From DASYSL01 sp036003365 (GTDB lineage: Bacteria; Eisenbacteria; RBG-16-71-46; DASYSL01), in assembly GCA_036003365.1 (NCBI GenBank), contig DASYSL010000088.1, positions 1-32,190 on the forward strand: DNA of 32,190 bases. The letters run 5' to 3'. The position numbers were made by a program, and so were the translations under genes. A model generated the notes under the pieces. It saw only the letters and a program-made list of their open reading frames with translations, was not told the DNA's origin and searched no databases. This document shows positions 11,782 through 19,457 of the stretch, piece after piece. Every line of letters starts with the position of its first letter. Within the stretch, counting starts at the first letter, position 1.

Positions 11782-13380
11782 ATGCCGAAACGCCTCGCCT
11801 TCGACGCGCGCGCCCGCGAAGCGCTCCGCCGCGGCGTGGACCAGATGGCCGACGCGGTCAAGGTGACGCTCGGGCCGCGCGGTCGCCACGTCATCCTCGA
11901 CAAGAAGATCGGCGCGCCCACGGTCACCAACGACGGCGTGACCATCGCGCGCGAGATCGAGCTGCCCGACCCCTTCGAGAACGCCGGCGCCCAATTGGTC
12001 AAAGAGGTGGCGTCGCGCACCAACGACGTGGCCGGCGACGGCACCACCACGGCCGCGGTGCTGGCGCAGGCCATCGTCAAGGGCGGCTTGCGCGCCGTGG
12101 CCGCGGGCGCCAATCCCATGCAGCTCAAGCGCGGCATCGACAAAGCCGTCGAGGCCGTGGTGCGCTCGCTGGCCAGCCAGTCGCGCCGGATCGACGCTCG
12201 CGCCGACATCGCGCTCGTGGCCACCATCGCCGCCAATCAGGACCCGGTCATCGGCGAGCTGGTGGCCAACGCCATGGAGAAGATCGGGCGCGAGGGTGTG
12301 ATCACGGTCGAGGAGGCGCGCGGCATCGAGACGCGCCTCGACGTGGTCGAGGGCATGCTCTTCGACCGCGGCTACGTCTCGCCCTACTTCGTCACCGATG
12401 CCGAGAACATGCGCACCGAGCTGGTCGATGCCTTGGTGCTGCTCACCGATCGCAAGGTGGCCGCCCTCGAGGATCTCCTGCCCGTGCTGCAGCAGGTGCT
12501 GACCGCCGGCAAGCCGCTGCTCGTGATCGCCGACGAGATCGAGGGCGAAGCGCTGGCCGCCCTCGTAGTCAACAAGCTGCGCGGCGTGCTCCAGGCGTGC
12601 GCGGTGAAGGCGCCGGCGTTCGGCGACCGCCGCCGCGCCATGCTCGAGGACCTCGCCATCCTCACCGGCGGCCGTCTGATCACCGAGGATGCCGGGCTCC
12701 GCCTCGACGGCGCCAAGCTCGAGGATCTGGGACGAGCGCGCCGCATCGTGGTCACCAAGGAGGACACGACGATCGTGGGTGGGGGCGGGGCGCAAGCCAC
12801 GATCGCCGAGCGCGTCCAGCAGATCCGCAAGGAGCTCGATCAGTCCGACTCCGATTACGACAAGGAGAAGCTGCGCGAGCGCCTCGGACGGTTGACCTCG
12901 GGCGTGGCCGTGATCGAGGTCGGCGCCGCCACCGAGCCCGAGATGAAGGAGCGGCGCGCGCGCCTCGAGGACGCCATCGCCGCCTCGCGCGCCGCGGTCG
13001 AGGAGGGCGTGCTGCCGGGCGGGGGCGTGGCATTGCTGCGCGCCATTCCGGCCGCCCTCGAGGCGCGCGACGGGCTCGCCCGCCCCGACGAGCGCATGGG
13101 CGCCGAGGTGATCGCGCGCGCCCTCGAGGAGCCGGCGCGCTGGATCGCCGCCAACGCCGGCGCCGAGGGCGCTTCCATCGTGGCCCAGCTCAAGGCGATG
13201 AGCGGTGCGATGGGCTACAACGCCGCCAGCGGCCGCATCGAGGACCTGGCCCAGGCCGGCGTCCTCGACCCGGCCAAGGTCGTGCGCTCGGCTCTCGCGC
13301 ATGCGGCCTCGATCGGATCCCTGGTGCTCACGGCCGACGCTCTGGTGGTGGAAATCCCCGACGAGGAGAAGCCCCAATGA
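11782..13380 (+). CDS. GroEL/Cpn60-family chaperonin paralogue
   Basis: A 532-residue ATP-driven chaperonin subunit expected to form 7-fold rings. Equatorial ATP-site residues are present: LGPRGRHVILDKKIGAPTV at about 30-48, NDGVTIAREIE with D51, and D86-GTTT-90. EEGVLPGGGVALLRA lies near 410-425. The apical domain is recognisable (EGMLFDRGYVSPYFVTD, then KPLLVIADEIEGEALA). Two things are unusual: no groES gene lies upstream or downstream in the window, and the C-terminus ends VVEIPDEEKPQ, without the Gly-Gly-Met tail of standard GroEL. The ATG at 11782 has GGGGAGGA 9 nt upstream. It overlaps the following lipoprotein gene. It could be the only GroEL or a specialised second copy; the missing tail and absent groES favour a paralogue. 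Confidence 0.92.
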   Translation: MPKRLAFDARAREALRRGVDQMADAVKVTLGPRGRHVILDKKIGAPTVTNDGVTIAREIELPDPFENAGAQLVKEVASRTNDVAGDGTTTAAVLAQAIVKGGLRAVAAGANPMQLKRGIDKAVEAVVRSLASQSRRIDARADIALVATIAANQDPVIGELVANAMEKIGREGVITVEEARGIETRLDVVEGMLFDRGYVSPYFVTDAENMRTELVDALVLLTDRKVAALEDLLPVLQQVLTAGKPLLVIADEIEGEALAALVVNKLRGVLQACAVKAPAFGDRRRAMLEDLAILTGGRLITEDAGLRLDGAKLEDLGRARRIVVTKEDTTIVGGGGAQATIAERVQQIRKELDQSDSDYDKEKLRERLGRLTSGVAVIEVGAATEPEMKERRARLEDAIAASRAAVEEGVLPGGGVALLRAIPAALEARDGLARPDERMGAEVIARALEEPARWIAANAGAEGASIVAQLKAMSGAMGYNAASGRIEDLAQAGVLDPAKVVRSALAHAASIGSLVLTADALVVEIPDEEKPQ

Positions 13381-14027
13381 CCCGTCCGCGCGCGCGCACC
13401 TTGCCCTTCCGCACGCTGCGCTTCCGGCAGCTGCGCTTCCGCACGCTGGCTCTCGTGGCCGCCGCCGTGGTCGGCCTCGCGGCCGCCGGCTGCATGGAGT
13501 ACGACGCTGCCATCCACGTGCTCGGCGACGGCACGGTCACGGTGAAGGAGCGCTTCGTCGTCGATCAGGACTGGGTCGCCATGGCGGGCGACAGCTTTCA
13601 GGCCGCGCACCGCCTGATGCAAAACATCGTCTCCGAGGGCAAGCGGCGCGGCGGCAAGGTCGAGCGCTTCGGCGACGACTCGGCCTACGTTGACTTCAGC
13701 TATCCGTCGCTCGCCGCCTTCGCGCGCGCCTGGCCGGATTCGTCGGACGAGGGCAAGCAGTGGGACCGCTCGCTCTATTACCGGCTGCAGGAGAAGACGG
13801 GCCCGGTCGACGAGCTCATCCTGTGGCGCGAGAGCCCGCCGGCGAAGGGCACGACGAATCCCAACCAGCGCATGCCGACTTTCGTCTTCACCGTGACCAC
13901 GCCGGTGCCGGCGATCCGCAACAACGCCCACTTCCAGGCGGGACGCACGTATGCCTGGCGCTTCACCGAGCGCATGACGCATCCCGACTCGGTGCTCATC
14001 GCCTGGCCGGCGCAGGGCGCGCCCTGA
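13377..14027 (+). CDS. Predicted lipoprotein of unknown function
   Basis: A 216-residue protein whose start overlaps the groEL-like stop. A long, arginine-rich n-region (residues 1-24) is followed by a hydrophobic segment and the lipobox A-A-G-C with Cys at residue 39, so it is probably lipid-anchored. The mature part begins YDAAIHVLGDGTVTVKERFVVD, a beta-rich pattern recalling LppM-like lipoprotein domains (weak resemblance). RMPTFVFTVTTPVPAIRNNAHF and WRFTERMTHPDSVLIAWP follow. No catalytic motif is seen. Residues 10-24 come from three 15-bp tandem repeats. The downstream dapE starts 41 nt later. The tight coupling to a chaperonin gene is striking, but no functional link is shown. Confidence 0.75.
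   Translation: MTRPRARTLPFRTLRFRQLRFRTLALVAAAVVGLAAAGCMEYDAAIHVLGDGTVTVKERFVVDQDWVAMAGDSFQAAHRLMQNIVSEGKRRGGKVERFGDDSAYVDFSYPSLAAFARAWPDSSDEGKQWDRSLYYRLQEKTGPVDELILWRESPPAKGTTNPNQRMPTFVFTVTTPVPAIRNNAHFQAGRTYAWRFTERMTHPDSVLIAWPAQGAP
13404..13448 (+). repeat. Three 15-bp tandem repeats in the lipoprotein n-region
   Basis: Units CTTCCGCACGCTGCG (13404-13418), CTTCCGGCAGCTGCG (13419-13433) and CTTCCGCACGCTGGC (13434-13448) each encode F-R-(T/Q)-L-(R/A). Copy-number change would lengthen or shorten the signal n-region without shifting frame. Confidence 0.85.
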
Positions 14028-14068
14028 GCCCGGAGAGCCCGGAAAGCCCGAGGAGCGCGAGAAGCCCG

Positions 14069-15130
14069 GTGCCCGAGGCCGCGACCGATCTGGTCCAGCT
14101 CACCGCCGAGCTCGTCGGCGTGCCGAGCGTGTCGGGAAACGAGGGTGCCATCGCCGAGCGCGTGGCGCGTCACCTCGCGGGCCTGCCGGGAAGGGTCACG
14201 CGCGTCGGCCACAACGTGGTCTACGCCGCACCGCGGCGCGAAGGCCGTCCGCTGGCCGTGCTCGCCGGCCATCTCGACACCGTGCCGCCGCAGGGCAACG
14301 AGACGCCGCGCGTGGAAAGTGGGCGCCTGTTCGGGCTCGGCGCTTCCGACATGAAGGCCGGGCTCGCGGTCATGCTCGAGCTGGCGCGCGCGCTCGCCGC
14401 GGCGACCCCGCGCTTCGATCTCGCGTACGTGTTCTACGAGTGCGAGGAAGTGGCGCTGGAGAGAAACGGGCTCGGCAAGCTGTGGAGCGAGCTGCCGTGG
14501 CTCGCCAAGGCCGATCTCGCCATCGTGCTCGAGCCCACCGATGGCACCGTGGAGCTGGGCTGCGTGGGCTCGCTCAACGTGGAGATCACGGCCGTGGGCA
14601 AGGCCGCGCACAGCGCGCGGCCGTGGCTCGGCGACAACGCGGTGTACAAGGCGCTGCCCTTGCTCGAGCGGCTGCAGACCATGGAGCCGCGCCCGGTCAC
14701 GCTCGCCGGCGTCACCTACCAGGAGACGCTGCAGGTCACGGTGGCCAAGGCGGGCATCGGCAGAAACGTGGTGCCGGACCGCTTCACGGTGAACGTGAAC
14801 CGCCGCTACGCGCCGGGTCGAAGCCCCGAGGAGGCCATCGCCGAGCTGCGCGCCCTGGTGCCCGAGAGCTTCGAGTTCGAGGTGGTCGACGTGTCGCCGC
14901 CCGCGCTGCCGCACGAAGAAGCGCCGCTGGTCGCGGAATTCCTCTCGCGCTTCGGCCTCGAGCGCCGCGCCAAGCAGGGCTGGACCGACGTGGCGCAGTT
15001 CACCGAGCGCGGCGTGCCGGCGTTCAACTTCGGCCCCGGCGTGCCCGAGCTGGCCCACCGCGCCGACGAATCGCTGCCGGTGGAGAACCTGGCGCGCGCG
15101 TACGAAGTGCTCGCGGAGTTCCTGACGTGA
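14069..15130 (+). CDS. dapE: M20-family peptidase, probable succinyl-diaminopimelate desuccinylase
   Basis: Removes succinate from N-succinyl-LL-diaminopimelate in lysine and peptidoglycan synthesis. From GTG 14069 it is 353 residues. Metal ligands and catalytic residues are visible: GHLDTVP with H68 and D70, LFGLGASDMKAGLA with D94, and FYECEEV with E126 (general base) and E127. VLEPTDGTVELGCVGSLNVE and GKAAHSARPWLGDNAVYKA mark the dimerisation lid and match the DapE subtype seen in actinobacteria and others. Assignment is strengthened by dapD directly downstream. The start is uncertain: GTG 14069 has AGGAG 13 nt upstream, a rather long gap, and the region before it is a Pro/Ser/Arg repeat-like stretch read through from the lipoprotein end. 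Other M20 amidohydrolases remain possible but are less likely. Confidence 0.88.
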   Translation: MPEAATDLVQLTAELVGVPSVSGNEGAIAERVARHLAGLPGRVTRVGHNVVYAAPRREGRPLAVLAGHLDTVPPQGNETPRVESGRLFGLGASDMKAGLAVMLELARALAAATPRFDLAYVFYECEEVALERNGLGKLWSELPWLAKADLAIVLEPTDGTVELGCVGSLNVEITAVGKAAHSARPWLGDNAVYKALPLLERLQTMEPRPVTLAGVTYQETLQVTVAKAGIGRNVVPDRFTVNVNRRYAPGRSPEEAIAELRALVPESFEFEVVDVSPPALPHEEAPLVAEFLSRFGLERRAKQGWTDVAQFTERGVPAFNFGPGVPELAHRADESLPVENLARAYEVLAEFLT

Positions 15131-15948
15131 CCACCGACGCTCTCGAGACGATCATCGCCGCCGCCGCCCAGGGCGCGCGCCCCCTCGAAGACCAAGACGT
15201 CACGCGCGCGGTCGAGAGCGTGCTCGCCGACCTCGACGCCGGCCGCCTGCGCGTGGCCGAGAAGATCGACGGCGTGTGGCGCACGCACGCCTGGATCAAG
15301 CAGGCCATCCTGCTCTACTTCCGCCTGCGCCGCATGGAGACGATCGAAGTGGGTCCGTTCGAGTTCCGCGACAAGATTCCGCTCAAGAAGGATCTCGAGC
15401 GCCAAGGCGTGCGCGTGGTGCCGCCGGGGGTGGCGCGCTACGGCTCGTTCCTCGAGCCCGGCGTGGTGCTCATGCCGGGCTACGTGAACCTCGGCGCGCA
15501 CGTCGGCCAGGGCACCATGATCGACACCTGGGCCACGGTGGGCTCGTGCGCGCAGATCGGGCGTGACGTGCACCTCTCCGGGGGCGTGGGCATTGGCGGC
15601 GTGCTCGAGCCGCCGCAGGCCCAGCCGGTGATCGTCGAGGATCACGCCTTCGTGGGCTCGCGCTCCATCGTGGTCGAGGGCGTGGTGGTGGAGGAGGGTG
15701 CGGTGCTCGGCGCCAACGTCGTGGTGACCGCGAGCACGCCCGTCATCGACGTGCGCGGCGCCAAGCCGGTGATCACCAAGGGGCGCATTCCGGCGCGCGC
15801 GGTGGTGATCCCGGGCTCGTACCCGAAAGCCTTCCCGGCCGGAAAGTACGGCGTGCCGTGCGCCCTGGTCATCGGCGAGCGCAAGCCCTCGACCGACCAG
15901 AAAGTGTCCCTGGAGCAGGCCCTGCGGGAATACGAAGTCGCGGTCTAG
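15127..15948 (+). CDS. dapD: 2,3,4,5-tetrahydropyridine-2,6-dicarboxylate N-succinyltransferase
   Basis: Transfers succinyl from succinyl-CoA to tetrahydrodipicolinate; with dapE it defines the succinylase route to meso-diaminopimelate. It has 273 residues. An N-terminal helical domain with WIKQAILLYFRLRRME is followed by FRDKIPLKKD and a left-handed beta-helix of hexapeptide repeats, with MIDTWATVGSCAQIGRDVHL and SGGVGIGGVLEPPQA as hallmarks. The last part, RAVVIPGSYPKAFPAGKYGVPCALVIGER, is typical. The GTG start overlaps the dapE stop (GTGA). The stop codon lies in the first of two identical 10-bp units. Confidence 0.96.
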   Translation: MTTDALETIIAAAAQGARPLEDQDVTRAVESVLADLDAGRLRVAEKIDGVWRTHAWIKQAILLYFRLRRMETIEVGPFEFRDKIPLKKDLERQGVRVVPPGVARYGSFLEPGVVLMPGYVNLGAHVGQGTMIDTWATVGSCAQIGRDVHLSGGVGIGGVLEPPQAQPVIVEDHAFVGSRSIVVEGVVVEEGAVLGANVVVTASTPVIDVRGAKPVITKGRIPARAVVIPGSYPKAFPAGKYGVPCALVIGERKPSTDQKVSLEQALREYEVAV

Positions 15949-15960
15949 AGCGGTCTAGAG
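15941..15960 (+). repeat. 10-bp tandem duplication over the dapD stop codon
   Basis: CGGTCTAGAG occurs at 15941-15950 and 15951-15960. The first copy contains the TAG stop of dapD; each unit contains the palindrome TCTAGA. It is probably a small slippage duplication. Confidence 0.8.
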
Positions 15961-16002
15961 AAGAGGCGCGCCAAGCCCCGCCGACCCAATCGAACCGCTG
16001 TC

Positions 16003-16032
16003 TTGACACTCGTTTCCGGGCCGACCTACTGT
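16003..16032 (+). promoter_or_regulatory. Promoter of the folB-folK operon
   Basis: A consensus TTGACA (16003-16008) is followed after 18 nt by TACTGT (16027-16032). The ribosome site and GTG of folB follow 30 nt later. Confidence 0.6.
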
Positions 16033-16062
16033 GCAGGCGTTCCCGTTCCCTGGAGGCTCGAG

Positions 16063-16518
16063 GTGGCCGTGATTCGGCTCGAAGGGCTGTCGCTGTTCGG
16101 GCATCACGGCGCCAATGCCGCCGAGCGGGAGGCGGGAACCCGCCTGGACGTCGATGTCGAGCTGGAGCTCGATACCGCGGCCGCCGAGCAGACCGACCGG
16201 CTCCGCCACACGGTCAATTACGACGAGATCTTCGCCCTGGTCCGCGACCGGGTGGAAAACGATTCCTTCCACCTGCTCGAGGCCCTGGCCGGGGACCTGG
16301 CCCACGCCTGCCTGACCACGTTCGGGGCGGCGCGCGTGCGCGTGCGGATGACCAAGATGAACCTCGGATGGCCGAGCGGCGGAAAGGCTATCATTGAGGT
16401 AGAGCGGCGCCGGGGTCAGTCGAAGGCCCCGGGGCGCGAAGGCTCGCCGCGAACGCGACGAGCTCGAACTCCCAAGCGGACCGCGCGCACGTCGCGCGGA
16501 AGGAATAAACGGCGATGA
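16063..16518 (+). CDS. folB: Dihydroneopterin aldolase
   Basis: Converts 7,8-dihydroneopterin to 6-hydroxymethyl-7,8-dihydropterin and glycolaldehyde in folate synthesis. It has 151 residues. The family pattern is visible: IRLEGLSLFGHHGANAAEREAGTRLDVDVEL, HTVNYDEIFALVRDRVE, then FHLLEALAGDLA with the substrate-binding Glu, and VRVRMTKMNLGWPSGGKAIIEVER with the catalytic Lys region. About 34 residues of Arg/Lys/Pro-rich tail follow the domain, which is unusual because FolB is normally about 120 residues. The GTG at 16063 has GGAGG 6 nt upstream (16052-16056). A longer frame would begin at the TTG that is itself the -35 hexamer, so it is rejected. The stop overlaps folK (ATGA). Confidence 0.92.
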   Translation: MAVIRLEGLSLFGHHGANAAEREAGTRLDVDVELELDTAAAEQTDRLRHTVNYDEIFALVRDRVENDSFHLLEALAGDLAHACLTTFGAARVRVRMTKMNLGWPSGGKAIIEVERRRGQSKAPGREGSPRTRRARTPKRTARTSRGRNKRR

Positions 16519-17012
16519 AAGCGTACGTCGGGCTGGGGTCCAATCTCGGAGAGCGCGAGAGCCACATTCGCCTCGGGCTCGAGCAGATGGCCCAGCTTCC
16601 CGAGACCGCCCTGGGCCGCGTGTCGTCGCTCTACGACACCGCACCGGTGGGCGAGCTCGACCAGCCCAACTTCCTGAACGCCGTAGCCGCCCTCGAGACC
16701 GACCTCACCGCCCGCCAGCTGCTCTGGAATCTCCTGCTCATCGAGCGCCGTCTGGGACGTGTGCGCACGCCGGGCACGCGCTACGGACCACGCACCATCG
16801 ATCTCGACCTGCTCTTCTTCGGCGATCTCGTGGTCGACGAGGCCGACCTGCAGGTGCCGCATCCCGAGGTCCAGCATCGTGCCTTCGTGCTCGTGCCGCT
16901 GACCGAGATCGAGCCGCACCTCGTGCACCCGGTGCTGGGCGAGACCGTGGTGACGCTGCTCTCCCGCCTGAAGTCGCGGCCGCCGGTTCGCCGGATGAGC
17001 CGTCTCTGGTAG
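16515..17012 (+). CDS. folK: 2-amino-4-hydroxy-6-hydroxymethyldihydropteridine diphosphokinase
   Basis: Transfers pyrophosphate from ATP to 6-hydroxymethyl-7,8-dihydropterin, the step after FolB. It has 165 residues, the normal size. It begins YVGLGSNLGERE. It contains SSLYDTAPVG and QPNFLNAVAALET. The nucleotide/metal site is RYGPRTIDLDLLFFGD, where the Asp pair binds magnesium, and it ends with VPHPEVQHRAFVLVPL. The ATG overlaps the folB stop and an AAGGAA site precedes it. The deoxynucleoside kinase follows after 38 nt. Confidence 0.96.
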   Translation: MKAYVGLGSNLGERESHIRLGLEQMAQLPETALGRVSSLYDTAPVGELDQPNFLNAVAALETDLTARQLLWNLLLIERRLGRVRTPGTRYGPRTIDLDLLFFGDLVVDEADLQVPHPEVQHRAFVLVPLTEIEPHLVHPVLGETVVTLLSRLKSRPPVRRMSRLW

Positions 17013-17050
17013 CGCGGCTCGCCGCCCGCGCCCAGTCGCGAGCGATCGAG

Positions 17051-17767
17051 ATGGCCGAACGAGACATCCGCTACATCGCCATCGAGGGCGTGATCGGGGT
17101 CGGCAAGACGACCCTGGCCAAGCTGCTCGCCGAGCGCCTGAGCGCCGAGCTGGTGCTCGAGGAAGTCGAGGAGAATCCCTTCCTGCACGAGTTCTATCAC
17201 GATCGCGCGCGCTGGGCGTTCCAGACCCAGATGCACTTCCTGTTCAGCCGCTACCAGCAGCAGCGCGGCCTGCACCAGCTCGATCTCTTCGTGCAGCGCC
17301 TGGTGTCGGATTATCTCTTCCAGAAGGACCGCATCTTCGCCGGGCTCAACCTGACCGACAGCGAGCTCGCGCTCTACGAGAAGATCGTCAAGCAGATCGA
17401 GCTCGAGATCCCCAAGCCCGACGTCGTCGTCTATCTCCAGGCCAGCACGGAGACCTTGCTGGCGCGCATCCAGTCGCGCGGCCGCCCGTTCGAGAAGGAG
17501 ATGGAGCGCGAGTACCTGAAGGCGCTCAACGAGGCGTACAACTACTTCTTCTTCCATTACACCGACGCGCCGCTCCTGGTCGTGCAGACCGACGCCATCG
17601 ATTTCCTGCGCCGTCCGTCCGATCTTGACGACCTGGTCAAACGCATCCTCGTGCACCACGAAGGCACGGTGTACTATGCGCCGCTCCCGAGCCAGGAGCA
17701 GGCCACCGAGCCGCGCCCCAAGAAGGCGCCGCGCAAGAAGGCCAAGCGCCAGGGGGTGCCGGCATGA
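17051..17767 (+). CDS. Deoxynucleoside kinase (dNK/dGK family)
   Basis: Phosphorylates deoxynucleosides for salvage; which base it prefers cannot be read reliably. It has 238 residues. The P-loop GVIGVGKT is at 13-20. LVLEEVEENPFLHEFYHD follows, then RWAFQTQMHFLFSRY and LVSDYLFQKDRIFAGLNL, the segment corresponding to the substrate-binding D/E-R-S/Y motif. The lid is RIQSRGRPFEKEME. The last 25 residues are Lys/Arg/Pro-rich and look disordered. The ribosome site is weak (GCGAGCGATCGAG). It lies between folK and panB, with its stop overlapping panB. Thymidylate kinase is a less likely alternative because the DRX-type motif of that family is absent. Confidence 0.88.
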   Translation: MAERDIRYIAIEGVIGVGKTTLAKLLAERLSAELVLEEVEENPFLHEFYHDRARWAFQTQMHFLFSRYQQQRGLHQLDLFVQRLVSDYLFQKDRIFAGLNLTDSELALYEKIVKQIELEIPKPDVVVYLQASTETLLARIQSRGRPFEKEMEREYLKALNEAYNYFFFHYTDAPLLVVQTDAIDFLRRPSDLDDLVKRILVHHEGTVYYAPLPSQEQATEPRPKKAPRKKAKRQGVPA

Positions 17768-18594
17768 CGCGCGTGACCCACGTGAAGAGCGGCAAGAGCG
17801 AGCGCTGGACGGCGCCCAAGATTCGCGCGCTCAAGGGCAAGGAGCGCATCGCGGTGATCACCGCCTACGACTACCCGACGGCCGTGGTCGCCGATCGCGC
17901 CGGCGTCGAGGTGATCCTGGTCGGCGATTCGCTGGGCATGGTGGTGCTGGGCTACGAGAGCACGCTGCCGGTGACCGTGGACGAGATGATCCACCACACC
18001 AAGGCGGTGAAGCGCGCCCAGCCGCGCGCCCTCGTGGTCACCGACCTGCCCTTCATGTCGTACCAGACGGGGCCGGTGGAAGCGCTCGCCAACGCCGGCC
18101 GGCTGGTGAAGGAAGGCGGCGCCGACGCCGTGAAGCTCGAGGGTGGCGAGCGTGCCGCCGAGGCGGTGCGCATCATGGTCGAGGCCGGGATTCCGGTCAT
18201 GGGCCACATCGGGCTCACCCCGCAGTCGGTGCTCCAGTTCGGCGGCTATCGCGTGCAAGGGCGCGGTGAGGAAGCCGCCGAGCGCCTGCTCGCCGACGCC
18301 ACGGCACTCGAGCGCGCCGGCATCTTCTCGCTCGTGCTCGAGGGCATGCCCGCCGAGCTGTCGGCGCGCGTCACGCGCGGCATCGGCGTGCCCACCATCG
18401 GCATCGGGGCCGGCGCTTGCTGCGACGGCCAGGTGCTGGTGTGGCACGACGCGCTCGGCTTCTCCTTCGGCCACCAGCCCAAGTTCGTACGCAAGTACGC
18501 CGACCTGGCCGAGAACACCGCGGCTGGGCTCGCCCGCTTCGTCGAGGACGTGAAGCAGGGGCGCTTTCCCACCGCCGAGGAATCCTACGAGTGA
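17764..18594 (+). CDS. panB: 3-methyl-2-oxobutanoate hydroxymethyltransferase
   Basis: Makes ketopantoate from alpha-ketoisovalerate and methylene-tetrahydrofolate, the first committed step to pantothenate; it therefore uses the folate made via folB and folK in the same operon. It has 276 residues and a TIM barrel. Metal and substrate motifs are AYDYPTAVVADRAGVEVILVGDSLGM, TDLPFMSYQ, DAVKLEGGE, MGHIGLTPQS, LVLEGMPAEL (catalytic Glu) and TIGIGAGACCDGQVLV. The ATG overlaps the preceding stop (ATGA), and its own stop overlaps panC (GTGA). Confidence 0.97.
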   Translation: MTRVTHVKSGKSERWTAPKIRALKGKERIAVITAYDYPTAVVADRAGVEVILVGDSLGMVVLGYESTLPVTVDEMIHHTKAVKRAQPRALVVTDLPFMSYQTGPVEALANAGRLVKEGGADAVKLEGGERAAEAVRIMVEAGIPVMGHIGLTPQSVLQFGGYRVQGRGEEAAERLLADATALERAGIFSLVLEGMPAELSARVTRGIGVPTIGIGAGACCDGQVLVWHDALGFSFGHQPKFVRKYADLAENTAAGLARFVEDVKQGRFPTAEESYE

Positions 18595-19457
18595 AGCTCG
18601 CGACCGCCACCACGCCGCGAGCCATGAGACGGTTGTCGGAGCGCCTGAAGGGCCGCGGCAAGGTGCTGGCGTTGGTGCCCACCATGGGCGGGCTGCACGA
18701 AGGCCATCTCTCGCTCGTGCGCCTGGCGTCGAAGAGCGCCGACCGTGTGTGCGTGAGCCTGTTCGTCAATCCGCTGCAGTTCGGCCCCTCCGAGGACTAC
18801 GCACGCTATCCGCGCGACACCAAGCGCGATCTCTCGCTGCTCGAGGACCAAGGCGTCGATGCCGTGTATGCGCCGAGCGCCGAGGCCATGTACCGCGACG
18901 GCTTCGCCAGCCGCGCCACGGTCACCGGACTCGAGTCGATGCTCGAGGGCGCGAGCCGGCCCGGGCACTTCGCGGGCGTGTGCACGGTGGTGCTCAAGCT
19001 CGTGAACGCCGTGGTACCCGACGAGCTGTGGCTGGGGCAGAAGGACGCGCAGCAGTGCGTGGTGCTCGAGCGCCTGATCGCCGATCTCGACCTGCCGATC
19101 CGCGTGCGCCGCGGGCCGACGGTGCGCGAGCCCGACGGTTTGGCGCTCTCGTCGCGCAACGCCTACCTCACGCCCGGCGAACGCGCCCAGGCGCCCGTGC
19201 TCTACCAGGCGCTCACCATGGCGCGCGACGCCGCCAAGGCCGGCGAGCGCGATCCGGTGCGCCTGCGCGAGCGCATCGTGCGCCATGTGGTCTCCGCCCC
19301 GCTCGCGCGTCTCGATTACGTCGAGGTGGTGGACCCGCGCACCCTGGCGCACGTCGAGCGCGTGCAAGGCGACGTGCTGCTCCTCGTGGCCTGCCGCTTC
19401 GGCAGCGCGCGGCTCATCGACAACCTGGCGTTCCGCGCCGGCGGGGGCGAATCGTGA
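18591..19457 (+). CDS. panC: Pantothenate synthetase
   Basis: Joins pantoate and beta-alanine using ATP. It has 288 residues. The nucleotidyl-transferase signature is VPTMGGLHEGHLSL (about 29-42). FVNPLQFGPSEDYARYPRD, GQKDAQQCVVLERL, and the KMSKS-like SSRNAYLTPGER are all present. The GTG start overlaps panB. A panD gene for beta-alanine is not in the window. The stop overlaps the next GTG. Confidence 0.97.
   Translation: MKLATATTPRAMRRLSERLKGRGKVLALVPTMGGLHEGHLSLVRLASKSADRVCVSLFVNPLQFGPSEDYARYPRDTKRDLSLLEDQGVDAVYAPSAEAMYRDGFASRATVTGLESMLEGASRPGHFAGVCTVVLKLVNAVVPDELWLGQKDAQQCVVLERLIADLDLPIRVRRGPTVREPDGLALSSRNAYLTPGERAQAPVLYQALTMARDAAKAGERDPVRLRERIVRHVVSAPLARLDYVEVVDPRTLAHVERVQGDVLLLVACRFGSARLIDNLAFRAGGGES

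Noticed and set aside
11743..13377. 544-codon open frame antisense to the groEL-like gene
   Set aside because: Composition is Gly/His/Arg/Asp-rich with no family motif; it is the usual mirror frame of a GC-rich gene on the plus strand.
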